Assembly: GCF_023502235.1 (NCBI RefSeq)
Contig: NZ_JAMFLY010000005.1
Location: 124,001 to 188,000 of the forward strand
Length of the DNA: 64,000 bases
Source of the DNA: Flagellimonas myxillae
GTDB taxonomy: Bacteria; Bacteroidota; Bacteroidia; Flavobacteriales; Flavobacteriaceae
Direction: 5' to 3'
The notes below the pieces were generated by a model that was not told the origin of the DNA, searched no databases, and saw nothing but the letters and a program-made list of their open reading frames with translations. Positions 7,965 through 15,904 of this stretch are shown here, in pieces; position 1 is the first letter of the stretch; each line of letters begins with the position of its first letter. Both the position numbers and the translations under genes were made by a program.

Positions 7965-9458
7965 ATGAAAAACAGTATTCTTTCCGTTCGATTCATTCTA
8001 AAATTGACCCTCTCTTTTTTGGCCATTCTCTTGTTGGCGGGGATAGGGTACACTATTACCTCCATCTACCTTTCCAATAAATATTTCTACGAGACCACCC
8101 AGCGCTTGCATGCGAATTTGGCCCAAGACCTTATCGAGGAAAAGTTTAGGGATACCCAACCCTTCGACTCCATAGGTAATGTAAACAAGGCTTTGTTTGG
8201 GGATATTATGCACGATATGATGGCGGTAAACCGGGCCATCGAGGTGTATTTATTGGATTTGGAAGGAAATGTGCGGTATTCCGTGGTATTGGATCACGAT
8301 GCTCCTGAAACTAAGGAGAAACAGGTGAACTTAGCCCCTATCCAACAATTTATTACGGAGAGTGGAAGCAATTATGTTTTGGGTGATGACCCCAAGGATT
8401 TGACCAAGCAGACCATTTTTTCGGCAGCCCGGTTCAACAAGGATGGGCATGAAGGCTATATCTATATTATTTTGGCCGGGGAAGATTTTTTGGCGACCCG
8501 GAGTGATCTTTTCAACAGTTATTTTATGCGGCTTGGACTTGGTGGCTCCCTGCTTACCCTAATTTTCGCCACACTCCTGGGCGTACTGGCAATTTGGTAC
8601 CTCACCCGCAGCCTCCGGAAAATTATCTATGCGGCCAAACGCTTTCAACAGGGGGATCTGGAATATCGGATAGAAAATGCCGAAAAAACCGATTTGTCCA
8701 ATGTGGCAACTACCTATAACAGCATGGCGGATACCATTCTATCGGATATTGAAAAAATTAAATCCGTGGAACAGCTGCGCCAAGAACTGATTGCCAATAT
8801 CTCGCACGACCTTAGAACACCACTTTCCATTATTCAAGGCTATATTGAAACACTGCACATGAAGGATTCCGAGCTTTCTTCCGAAGAACGGGGTGAATAT
8901 CTGAGCATGGTATCCAAGAGTAGCGAACGACTCTCCAAATTGGTTTCACAGCTCTTTGAGTATTCTAAGTTAGAGGCCAACCAGATACAACCTGAAAAGG
9001 AACCTTTCCTGATCAGTGAACTGGCCAACGACATCCACCGAAACTATTCCTTGCTCGCCCAACAGAAAAATATCGATTTAAAATTGTCGATGGCCGATAA
9101 TGTTCCCCTGGTATTTGCCGATATCTCGTTGGTGGAACGCGCCATCCAAAACTTGATGGACAATGCACTAAAGTTTACACCCGAAGATGGGGAGGTCACC
9201 GTAAAATTGGAATCCAAAGAAGATCATGTAGAGGTAACGATAAAAGATTCGGGTCCCGGGATAAAAAAGGACAATCAGGCATTGATTTTTGAACGCTACC
9301 GACAAACCAAAGCGGGGCAAGAAAAGGAAGGGGCTGGGCTTGGCCTTGCCATCGTAAAGAAAATCATGGAAATCCACGATAGTAGCATCAAGGTATTCAG
9401 CAAACCCAACGAAGGCACTACCTTCAGTTTTAGCTTACCCATTTACGCGGTTGGCTAA
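7965..9458 (+). CDS. Membrane sensor histidine kinase
   Basis: ATG 7965 is preferred over the TTG two codons before it, which overlaps the stop codon of the response regulator. The 497-residue protein has an N-terminal membrane helix, a periplasmic sensor of about 140 residues, a second membrane helix (GGSLLTLIFATLLGVLAI), a HAMP segment, and a HisKA domain with phosphoacceptor His281 in NISHDLRTPL. The C-terminal HATPase domain shows the N box (NLMDNALKF), G1 (DSGPGIK) and G2 (GAGLGLAI). It is the partner of the regulator encoded just upstream; the ligand sensed is not evident. Confidence 0.93.
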   Translation: MKNSILSVRFILKLTLSFLAILLLAGIGYTITSIYLSNKYFYETTQRLHANLAQDLIEEKFRDTQPFDSIGNVNKALFGDIMHDMMAVNRAIEVYLLDLEGNVRYSVVLDHDAPETKEKQVNLAPIQQFITESGSNYVLGDDPKDLTKQTIFSAARFNKDGHEGYIYIILAGEDFLATRSDLFNSYFMRLGLGGSLLTLIFATLLGVLAIWYLTRSLRKIIYAAKRFQQGDLEYRIENAEKTDLSNVATTYNSMADTILSDIEKIKSVEQLRQELIANISHDLRTPLSIIQGYIETLHMKDSELSSEERGEYLSMVSKSSERLSKLVSQLFEYSKLEANQIQPEKEPFLISELANDIHRNYSLLAQQKNIDLKLSMADNVPLVFADISLVERAIQNLMDNALKFTPEDGEVTVKLESKEDHVEVTIKDSGPGIKKDNQALIFERYRQTKAGQEKEGAGLGLAIVKKIMEIHDSSIKVFSKPNEGTTFSFSLPIYAVG

Positions 9459-9478
9459 ACCATTATTCGCTATCTTTA
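9451..9478 (+). promoter_or_regulatory. Candidate promoter of the egtB operon
   Basis: TTG at 9451-9453 and TATCTTTA at 9471-9478 are 17 bases apart, matching the Flavobacteriaceae TTG-N17-23-TAnnTTTG pattern except for the last base. Transcription would start about 10 bases before the egtB ATG at 9495. The -33 element lies in the last codons of the kinase gene. Confidence 0.45.
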
Positions 9479-9494
9479 AGTAGAAAAGTCATTT

Positions 9495-10655
9495 ATGCTT
9501 CTTATCGATTCCCTTTTGGATTTCTTTTTGGAAACCCGAAAAGCTTCCGAAACCATATGTGAACCCCTGGAAATTGAAGATTATGTGGTACAACCTGTGG
9601 TGGATGTAAGTCCCCCCAAATGGCATCTGGGCCATACCACCTGGTTTTTTGAGGAGTTTATCCTTAAACCCCATGCCAAGGGCTACAAGGAGTTTGACGC
9701 TGATTTTTCCTTTGTTTTCAATAGTTATTACGAGGCTGTTGGGAAACGGGTTGTGCGTTCGGATCGGGGTAATTTGTCCCGCCCTTCGGTAAATCGGGTG
9801 TATGCCTATCGGGAATATGTGACCGAGGGAATCAAAGCCTTGTTTTCCACTTCCCAAGAGGAAAGTTTGAATGCCCTCTTGGAAATGGGCATCCATCACG
9901 AAAAACAGCACCAAGAGCTGTTGCTTACCGATATCAAGTACATTCTAGGAAACAACCCGTTGCTTCCCATGTATTCCGATACGTTCATTGATCATCCCGT
10001 GGAAACCCATACGCAGGATTGGATAGCCATGGAGGAGGGTATATTCAGTATTGGACACAACTCCGACGCCTTTTGCTATGATAATGAGTTGGGCCAGCAC
10101 AAGGTGTTTTTGCAACCCTATAAAATTTCTAACAAATTGGTGACCAATGGGGAGTTCATGGATTTTATTGAAGCCGGGGCCTATCAACGCTTTGACCTTT
10201 GGCATGCCGAGGGTTGGGATTGGGTAAATCTACAGCACATTAAAGCTCCTTTATATTGGCACCAAATCGAGGGTGAATGGTGGCATTATACCACCAAAGG
10301 GCTTCAAAAAGTTGATAACGACAAGCCTATAACACATATTTCGTATTTCGAGGCCTTTGCCTACGCACAATGGAAGGGGATGCGTTTGCCCACTGAATTT
10401 GAGTGGGAAGCGGCCCAGGAATTTTTCCCTTGGGGCAAGCGATGGGAGTGGACAGAAAGTGCCTATCTGCCCTACCCCAACTACCAAAAAGCGGAGGGCG
10501 CCTTGGGTGAATACAATGGTAAGTTCATGGTAAACCAGAAAGTACTGAGAGGGGGTTCGGTGGCCACGCCAGCTAAACATACCCGACACACTTATCGTAA
10601 TTTCTTCCATCCACAGTTACGGTGGCAATTCACCGGATTAAGGTTGGCCCAATAA
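9495..10655 (+). CDS. egtB: Ergothioneine biosynthesis sulfoxide synthase EgtB
   Basis: A 386-residue non-haem iron enzyme that joins a thiol donor (cysteine or gamma-glutamylcysteine) to hercynine with O2, the key C-S bond step of ergothioneine synthesis. The N-terminal DinB-like domain carries the iron ligands: WHLGHTTWFF (H47) and HHEKQHQE (H135, H139). A C-terminal FGE-sulfatase-like domain ends in the typical RGGSVATP...RNFFHPQLRWQFTGLRLA. The next gene, 16 bases on, is egtD, which supplies hercynine. It is not a fused OvoA-type ovothiol synthase, because no methyltransferase domain is attached. The thiol donor cannot be decided from sequence by eye. Confidence 0.93.
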   Translation: MLLIDSLLDFFLETRKASETICEPLEIEDYVVQPVVDVSPPKWHLGHTTWFFEEFILKPHAKGYKEFDADFSFVFNSYYEAVGKRVVRSDRGNLSRPSVNRVYAYREYVTEGIKALFSTSQEESLNALLEMGIHHEKQHQELLLTDIKYILGNNPLLPMYSDTFIDHPVETHTQDWIAMEEGIFSIGHNSDAFCYDNELGQHKVFLQPYKISNKLVTNGEFMDFIEAGAYQRFDLWHAEGWDWVNLQHIKAPLYWHQIEGEWWHYTTKGLQKVDNDKPITHISYFEAFAYAQWKGMRLPTEFEWEAAQEFFPWGKRWEWTESAYLPYPNYQKAEGALGEYNGKFMVNQKVLRGGSVATPAKHTRHTYRNFFHPQLRWQFTGLRLAQ

Positions 10656-10671
10656 CAACGACAAAGGTTTC

Positions 10672-11640
10672 ATGCAAAAAAACCAAACCAAGACTTTTAC
10701 CTCGGCTTTTGAGCAAGAAGTGTATGAAGGATTGACGAGCTTTCCCAAGCATTTATCGTCCAAATATTTTTACGACGAGATTGGGGATAAGCTCTTTCAA
10801 GATATTATGGCAATGCCCGAATATTATCTCACCAATCGGGAGTACGAAATCCTGGAAACCAACAAGACCTCAATTGCGGCACTTTTATCCCAAAATGGGG
10901 AGCCCTTTAGTCTGTTTGAACTAGGTGCGGGTGATGGGAAAAAGACCAAAATCTTACTTCGGTATTTGGTCAATAATGACTTTGATTTTGATTACCGACC
11001 CATCGATATTAGCCAAAATGCCCTAGATCAGTTAGAACAATCGTTGAAACAGGAGATTCCTCAACTTGAAATCAATACCCTTCAAGGCACCTATTTTGAC
11101 ACATTACGGGATATTGACAAGGTAAACGGCAGAAAAAAAGTGATTTTGTTTTTAGGGTCCAACATTGGAAACCTGCTTCACGAACCGGCCATAGAATTTT
11201 TGAAAAATCTAAGGGACTCCATCAATGAGGGGGATTTGATCCTGATGGGCTTTGATCAAAAAAAGAACCCCCAAACCATTTTGGATGCCTATAACGACAA
11301 AACGGGAATTACCGAGGCCTTCAATAAAAATATCCTAGCCAGAATAAATCGAGAACTCGATGGAAATTTTGTGCTGGACAACTTTTTACATTGGGAAGTA
11401 TACGACCCAGAAACCGGAACGGCAAAGAGCTTTTTGGTATCCAAGGAGCACCAGGAGGTCAGTATTGAAAGTTTACAGCTACAAATACGTCTTAAAAAAT
11501 GGGAAACCATCCACACGGAGATTTCCCAAAAGTATGATGATGCTACTGTAGAATGGCTTGCGGAGCAATCAGGGCTACAGATCGTAACCGAGTTTGCCGA
11601 TAGCCAGAATCAGTACAAAAACTACGTATTTAAAAAATAA
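10672..11640 (+). CDS. egtD: L-histidine N(alpha)-methyltransferase EgtD
   Basis: A 322-residue SAM-dependent enzyme that trimethylates the alpha-amino group of histidine to make hercynine, the substrate of EgtB. Signatures are KYFYDEIGDKLFQ, PEYYLTNREYEIL (49-61), the SAM loop FELGAGDGKKT (82-92), and the FLGSNIGN and LILMGFDQKKN segments typical of the DUF2260/EgtD family. It is 16 bases after egtB and 4 bases before the DUF427 gene, so all three should be cotranscribed. Length matches the family. Confidence 0.93.
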   Translation: MQKNQTKTFTSAFEQEVYEGLTSFPKHLSSKYFYDEIGDKLFQDIMAMPEYYLTNREYEILETNKTSIAALLSQNGEPFSLFELGAGDGKKTKILLRYLVNNDFDFDYRPIDISQNALDQLEQSLKQEIPQLEINTLQGTYFDTLRDIDKVNGRKKVILFLGSNIGNLLHEPAIEFLKNLRDSINEGDLILMGFDQKKNPQTILDAYNDKTGITEAFNKNILARINRELDGNFVLDNFLHWEVYDPETGTAKSFLVSKEHQEVSIESLQLQIRLKKWETIHTEISQKYDDATVEWLAEQSGLQIVTEFADSQNQYKNYVFKK

Positions 11641-11644
11641 GACA

Positions 11645-11926
11645 ATGAAAGCTATTTGGAACGATACCGTAATTGCGGAAAGTAATGACACCATTGTTAT
11701 TGAGAACAATCATTATTTCCCAGCCGAAAGTATAAAAAAGGAGTATTTCAAAACCAGTAACACCCATACTACATGTCCTTGGAAGGGTGTGGCGTCGTAT
11801 TACACCTTAGAGGTCGACGGCAAAGAAAATGTGGATGCAGCTTGGTACTACCCAGAAGTAAGTGAACTGGCCAAGACCATTAAGGGCAGGGTGGCGTTTT
11901 GGAAAGGGGTTTCCGTAGTTGAATAA
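11645..11926 (+). CDS. DUF427 domain protein
   Basis: A 93-residue cytoplasmic protein starting at the ATG 4 bases after egtD. It shows the DUF427 core: an N-terminal strand with WNDTVIAES, the CPWKGVASYY motif and an AWYYPEV segment, ending in GRVAFWKGV. The family is small and beta-rich and has no established reaction that I can name. Its place directly behind egtBD may mean a role linked to ergothioneine or redox stress, but DUF427 genes occur in many contexts, so this is only contextual. Confidence 0.85.
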   Translation: MKAIWNDTVIAESNDTIVIENNHYFPAESIKKEYFKTSNTHTTCPWKGVASYYTLEVDGKENVDAAWYYPEVSELAKTIKGRVAFWKGVSVVE

Positions 11927-11951
11927 TGTGCCTTCCTGACACAAGATATCT

Positions 11952-11990
11952 AGAGCCAAGAAACAAGACAGAGTTTTGCTTCTTGGCTCT
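11952..11990 (+). terminator. Hairpin terminator candidate after the egt operon
   Basis: AGAGCCAAGAA (11952-11962) and TTCTTGGCTCT (11980-11990) are a perfect 11-bp stem, followed only by a short T-containing tail (tctattt). It lies between the convergent DUF427 and glycogen-binding-like genes. Confidence 0.55.
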
Positions 11991-11998
11991 TCTATTTA

Positions 11999-12295
11999 CT
12001 AAAGCTCTAGAACAGCGTTCTCTGCTCCTGCGTAATCGTTCCATTGGTAACGATCAGCAGCTTCATCATTGATGTAGGATCCGTCCACCAAGTATCTAAA
12101 CTCAAAGGTGTTCTCTTGGGGTAGGTCAAAAGTTCCTTTGAACGTTCCGTTTTTCAATTTTTTCAAAGTACTCCCTTTAGGGTTCCAGTTGTTGAAGTCT
12201 CCAACAACAGCTACTTTCTTCGCTTCTTCTGCAGGCACGGTAAATGTAACTTTACAAACCGGCTTGCTTTTTAGGTATTGCTTTTTTATTGCCAT
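11999..12295 (-). CDS. Isoamylase early-set (AMPK/CBM48-like glycogen-binding) domain protein
   Basis: A 98-residue protein starting at ATG 12295; a TTG 39 bases earlier is less likely. It is almost wholly one immunoglobulin-like early-set domain of the CBM48/AMPK-beta type: KVTFTVPAEEAKKVAVVGDFNNWNP is followed by LKKLKNGTFKGTFDL and FEFRYLVDGSYINDE. Such domains bind glycogen or other alpha-glucans, or mediate contacts in larger enzymes. No catalytic domain is attached, so it may be a stand-alone binding subunit. Two inverted repeats lie upstream of it. Confidence 0.85.
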   Translation of the reverse strand: MAIKKQYLKSKPVCKVTFTVPAEEAKKVAVVGDFNNWNPKGSTLKKLKNGTFKGTFDLPQENTFEFRYLVDGSYINDEAADRYQWNDYAGAENAVLEL

Positions 12296-12309
12296 GATAT
12301 GCTTAATTT

Positions 12310-12388
12310 CTTGTTTAAAAACAAGACAAAGCAAACTATAAAACGGTTTACCTACAATAAGTTAGGGTCGATTTATCAAATTGATAAA
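12310..12388 (-). promoter_or_regulatory. Two inverted repeats upstream of the glycogen-binding-like gene
   Basis: TTTATCAA-A-TTGATAAA (12372-12388) is an 8-bp perfect inverted repeat about 77-93 bases before the start codon, a good operator shape. CTTGTTT-AA-AAACAAG (12310-12325) is a second 7-bp inverted repeat just before the start, probably in the leader. No exact TAnnTTTG box was found between them. Confidence 0.35.
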
Positions 12389-12458
12389 ATGCTCCTAACA
12401 ATAGAATTACCTTAATAAAATTCAGGGGTGAATTTTCACAAAAAAAGATATGGTACTA

Positions 12459-13538
12459 TCAGGATTTTAAGATATCCACAATCGCATCCACCTCATTTTC
12501 TGTGTTATAAAAGTGAAAACTTAATCGAATCCCGCTACCACGCTGTACACATACCACATTTTCCCTAGATAATTTTTGAAACACCTTGCTATCGCCTTCT
12601 ATGTTAAAAATGGTACTGTGGTCTTCCCGCAATTGCACACCCTTATCCAAAAGACCCATGGAAGAAAATTGGAGCTTGGCGTTTTGGGATAACTTTTTTA
12701 GCTGGGCTTGCACGTTCTCCATCCCGATGTTATCCAAAAAATTCAGGGAAAATTGTAAGCTCCCAAAATTTAGGGAATCCAGATGGCCAGGTTGGAGCAA
12801 TTTATGAAGTTCTATAGTTGAGGTTCTGTCACCTGCCCTATCCACCGACCAGTTGCCGATTACCTTAAGATCGATGTTCTCCTTGATACTTTCGTTCATC
12901 AGAAAAAATCCATTTCCATAGCCGGCCAACATCCATTTATATGCACTCGCACCTAGTATATCAATTCCCGAAGTTTCAAAATTGAACGGCTGTGTTCCAC
13001 AAAATTGGGTCCCATCGGCAATGATCATCAGGTCAGGGAAATCTTGTTTTAGGGTCTTCAGAAATTCCATGTCAATTTTTATACCATTCACCCATTGCAC
13101 CAAACTAAGGGCCAACACATCAAAATTCCCCTTTTTTAATTGTTCATATAGTGCAGATTCCAAATTCTCATTTTGCGCTACATACTCCCGTTGAAAGTCC
13201 CGTGTCTCAAAAGGCCAGTTTAAGGAGGGATAATCATCCTTGACCAACAAAACCTTTGCATCCATTCGTAAGCCCTCCAAAATAAGGTTCAAACCCACTG
13301 TGAAGTTGGGCACCAATGCCACAGCAGCGGTGTTACATCCAAAAAAACGACCTACATCCTCCCTTACTTCTTCTATTTTACCGTACCACTTTTGTTTCAT
13401 GTCACTGCCCCCGATCAAAAAATCCAAGTCATGTTCTTGCCGCCATTCCATCAAATCTTCATACATCAAACCGGTAGCTGCGGTATTGGCATAGATGCAC
13501 TGTTGGAGTACGGGGAACTTTTTTCTCAGGTTCTGCAT
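12459..13538 (-). CDS. Class V aminotransferase-fold PLP enzyme (candidate EgtE-type C-S lyase)
   Basis: A 359-residue fold-type I PLP protein of the aminotransferase class V / cysteine desulfurase group. Lys201 in GASAYKWMLAGYG is the expected Schiff-base lysine, and Asp175 in IIADGTQFCG should contact the PLP nitrogen. The N-terminal part (IYANTAATGL) and NFTVGLNLIL fit the family. It lacks the long Cys-bearing loop of IscS/SufS proteins. Ergothioneine synthesis needs a PLP C-S lyase (EgtE) after EgtB, and this gene lies about 0.5 kb beyond the egtBD-DUF427 operon on the other strand, so an EgtE role is a reasonable inference but unproven. Confidence 0.85.
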   Translation of the reverse strand: MQNLRKKFPVLQQCIYANTAATGLMYEDLMEWRQEHDLDFLIGGSDMKQKWYGKIEEVREDVGRFFGCNTAAVALVPNFTVGLNLILEGLRMDAKVLLVKDDYPSLNWPFETRDFQREYVAQNENLESALYEQLKKGNFDVLALSLVQWVNGIKIDMEFLKTLKQDFPDLMIIADGTQFCGTQPFNFETSGIDILGASAYKWMLAGYGNGFFLMNESIKENIDLKVIGNWSVDRAGDRTSTIELHKLLQPGHLDSLNFGSLQFSLNFLDNIGMENVQAQLKKLSQNAKLQFSSMGLLDKGVQLREDHSTIFNIEGDSKVFQKLSRENVVCVQRGSGIRLSFHFYNTENEVDAIVDILKS

Positions 13539-13564
13539 TGTGGTTATTTTGGATTGAATTCAGC

Positions 13565-13572
13565 TATATTTG
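13565..13572 (+). promoter_or_regulatory. -7 box of the 2TM-folA operon
   Basis: TATATTTG matches TAnnTTTG exactly and lies 20 bases before the ATG at 13593. The nearest TTG (13538-13540) is 24 bases upstream, slightly wider than usual. Confidence 0.45.
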
Positions 13573-13592
13573 TTGTTAAAGATAGCCATTCA

Positions 13593-13982
13593 ATGTTTTC
13601 CAAAAAGAAACCTCAAAATACTGTTGACATTGAACAACACGAGTTGTTGGAATCTGCCCAGAAACGCATCCGGCAGAAAAAAAGGCTGTTTTCCCATTTC
13701 GTGATTTTTTTGATCGGTAGTGTATTTCTGGTCCTGATCAATAAGATTCTGAAATATGGGGAAGCCTACGATTGGTTCGTGTGGGGCATTCTTGTTTGGG
13801 CTTTTTTATTCGTTTTCCATGCCTTTAATGTATTTGTGACCCATCGCTTTATGGGCAAGGGTTGGGAGCGCGTGCAACGGGAAAAACTGGTTGCCTTGCA
13901 AAAAAAGCGCATTGCGGAGATCCAAAAGGAAATCGACACCGAGTTTCCTTTGTCCAACATCAATAAAAAAAAAGATCAGTGA
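13593..13982 (+). CDS. 2TM domain membrane protein
   Basis: A 129-residue protein with two membrane helices (LFSHFVIFLIGSVFLVLI and WGILVWAFLFVFHAFNVFV) joined by a short loop, with charged helical ends. This matches the 2TM domain common in Bacteroidota, usually found as a small protein or attached to LytTR/histidine-kinase proteins. The motif FVTHRFMGKGWERVQ after helix two is typical. Function is unknown. Its stop codon overlaps the GTG start of folA, so the two are translationally coupled. Confidence 0.8.
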   Translation: MFSKKKPQNTVDIEQHELLESAQKRIRQKKRLFSHFVIFLIGSVFLVLINKILKYGEAYDWFVWGILVWAFLFVFHAFNVFVTHRFMGKGWERVQREKLVALQKKRIAEIQKEIDTEFPLSNINKKKDQ

Positions 13983-14470
13983 AGCAATTGATCATGATTG
14001 CCGCAGCCGCGGAGAACAATGCCCTTGGTATAGACAACGACCTTCCGTGGCACTTACCGGACGATTTTAAACGTTTTAAACAGCTCACCTCGGGGCATAA
14101 GATCATTATGGGTCGCAAAACCTTGGAAAGCTTTCCGAAGGCCTTGCCCAATAGGGAACATATTGCGATAACACGGGATCTAAACTACCAACCCATATTT
14201 CCCTGCCAAATTGTGCATTCTTTGGAAGGCGCATTGGAACTTGTCGGGCCCGAGGAAACCGCATTTATTATCGGAGGAGGTGAAATCTACCGACAGGCAA
14301 TGGATTTTGCCACCCATATTGAGCTCACTCGGGTACATGCCGAACTGAATGCCGATACTTTTTTTCCAGAAATTGATGAAACCCAATGGGATTTGGTGAA
14401 GGAAGAATTTCATCCTGCGGATGAGAGGCACAAACACAGTTATACCTACCTTACCTATATTAGAAAATAG
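13979..14470 (+). CDS. folA: Dihydrofolate reductase
   Basis: A 163-residue dihydrofolate reductase, which makes tetrahydrofolate with NADPH. Visible are IAAAAENNALGIDNDLPWHLPDD (substrate-binding Asp in the LPDD segment), HKIIMGRKTLESF (NADPH site), and the FIIGGGEIYRQA loop. The GTG at 13979 overlaps the stop of the preceding gene (GTGA) and gives the expected N-terminus; an ATG five codons later would remove part of the first strand. It ends 3 bases before the convergent murI gene. Confidence 0.93.
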   Translation: MKQLIMIAAAAENNALGIDNDLPWHLPDDFKRFKQLTSGHKIIMGRKTLESFPKALPNREHIAITRDLNYQPIFPCQIVHSLEGALELVGPEETAFIIGGGEIYRQAMDFATHIELTRVHAELNADTFFPEIDETQWDLVKEEFHPADERHKHSYTYLTYIRK

Positions 14471-14473
14471 TCA

Positions 14474-15253
14474 TTAAAAGTCGAGATATTCTACGGATAC
14501 GCTGGGCCCGGATACCAAGGAGGCAAGTATGTCGCTTTTTGTATTTGAATAAAACCAATGGTCAATTGAACTTTTTGGCTCTTCTTCCAAATTGTGTTTT
14601 TCAAGAACGGCCCGTGTTTGTCTTGCCACTGCTTCGCCGGAATCTATCACTCGAACCGCTGGGGGAACCAACTCTTTGATCAGGGGAACTAAATAGGGAT
14701 AATGGGTACACCCCAAAACCAAGCAATCTATTTGTTGCTCCAACATCGGGTCCAGATATCTTTTAAGAAGAGCCCTGGTCTCCGCTGCATGCATTTGGCC
14801 GCCTTCAATCAACTCCACCAGGCCTGTACCTTCTTGTTCCAGTACGGTAATGCCCTCTGTAAACATTTTGGAAGTACTATGGAACAAGGTACTTGCTAGT
14901 GTTCCTTTGGTGGCCAGCACCCCAACCTTTTTGGTCTTGGTCTGGAGGGCCGCCGGTTTTATTGCTGGTTCAATGCCGATAAAAGGCACATCATAATTGG
15001 TTCGTAGATAATCGACGGCGTTGGTCGTCGCTGTGTTGCAAGCCACTACAATAAGTTTGCAGTTCTTTTGCAACAATAGCTCCGTGTTCTTGATGCAGAG
15101 TCGAAGAATTTCTTCATTTGATTTGGCACCATAGGGAGCATTGGCACTATCTGCAAGATATACGGTATCCTCATGGGGAAGCAATTTTACTATCTCCTTC
15201 CAAATGGAGGTACCTCCAATTCCTGAATCAAAAATACCAATGGGTTTGCCCAT
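14474..15253 (-). CDS. murI: Glutamate racemase
   Basis: A 259-residue cofactor-independent racemase that makes D-glutamate for peptidoglycan. The two catalytic cysteines are Cys72 (VVACNTATT) and Cys182 (LVLGCTHYPY); the substrate-binding start IGIFDSGIGG is intact. It is the last gene of the minus-strand envelope cluster, but a terminator lies between it and the upstream ompH gene, so it probably also has its own promoter in the 36-base gap. Confidence 0.95.
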   Translation of the reverse strand: MGKPIGIFDSGIGGTSIWKEIVKLLPHEDTVYLADSANAPYGAKSNEEILRLCIKNTELLLQKNCKLIVVACNTATTNAVDYLRTNYDVPFIGIEPAIKPAALQTKTKKVGVLATKGTLASTLFHSTSKMFTEGITVLEQEGTGLVELIEGGQMHAAETRALLKRYLDPMLEQQIDCLVLGCTHYPYLVPLIKELVPPAVRVIDSGEAVARQTRAVLEKHNLEEEPKSSIDHWFYSNTKSDILASLVSGPSVSVEYLDF

Positions 15254-15288
15254 GCTTAAAAGTAAGTACTATAGTTAAATTAGGGTAT

Positions 15289-15323
15289 AAAAAAAACCGC
15301 TTTTCCAAAGAAGAAGCGGTTTT
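15289..15323 (-). terminator. Intrinsic terminator after the ompH pair
   Basis: On the minus strand an AACCGCTT / AAGCGGTT stem, extended by a GAAG/CTTTTC section, is followed by eight T residues. It lies between the ompH gene stop and the murI start. Confidence 0.8.
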
Positions 15324-15343
15324 TGAATATTGTAAAGAGTAGC

Positions 15344-15856
15344 TTAGAAGCCCAATTCCTGTTTTACAGCAGGCAACAAATCTTTTCCTTTGGCAACGAT
15401 CAAGGTCAAACCAGGACTAGCGTCCATTACGTAATCAAATCCTTGAGCGGCCGCAACTTTTTCGATGGCAGCTTTAGCCTTGTCGGAAATAGGTGCGAAC
15501 AGTTCTTGCTGTTTTTGCTGCAACTGTTGCATAGCTGCTTGCTCCGCGTTTTGGATGTTTTGTTGAATCTCCTGAAGCTCTAGAGCTCTTTTCTCGTTTT
15601 CCTCACGAGTCTTTGAGGTAGATTCATTTCTATATTGGGTTGCCTTATTTTGAAACTCTGTCATAGAGCCCTTGATATCGGCAGTATATGTTTCTTCCAA
15701 TTTTTTTAACTCTGACTGGGCAGCTTTCATCTCAGGCATTTCCGCCAACAATTGCTGTACATTGATATGCGCAACCTTGCTTTGTTGTGCGTTAACAAAA
15801 CCCGTAGCTGCAACAAATAAAACTAGGGCTACAGCAATCTTCTTTACATTTCTCAT
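15344..15856 (-). CDS. OmpH/Skp-family periplasmic chaperone
   Basis: A 170-residue protein with a Sec signal peptide (basic MRNVKK, hydrophobic core, cut after FVNAQ). A beta-core start (KVAHINVQQLLAEMP) is followed by a long coiled coil rich in Glu, Gln and Lys, and a C-terminal strand region, as in Skp, which holds unfolded outer-membrane proteins for delivery to BamA. It follows another ompH gene and bamA on the same strand, the usual order in this phylum. It ends at the terminator before murI. Confidence 0.9.
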   Translation of the reverse strand: MRNVKKIAVALVLFVAATGFVNAQQSKVAHINVQQLLAEMPEMKAAQSELKKLEETYTADIKGSMTEFQNKATQYRNESTSKTREENEKRALELQEIQQNIQNAEQAAMQQLQQKQQELFAPISDKAKAAIEKVAAAQGFDYVMDASPGLTLIVAKGKDLLPAVKQELGF

Positions 15857-15904
15857 GATTCTCTAAGTTATACTATTTTGAATGTTACTATTAGTGTTTC
15901 AATA

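Noticed and set aside
9495-11640. Ovothiol instead of ergothioneine synthesis
   Set aside because: OvoA carries a fused C-terminal methyltransferase; here EgtB ends after the FGE-like domain and a separate EgtD with family signatures follows.
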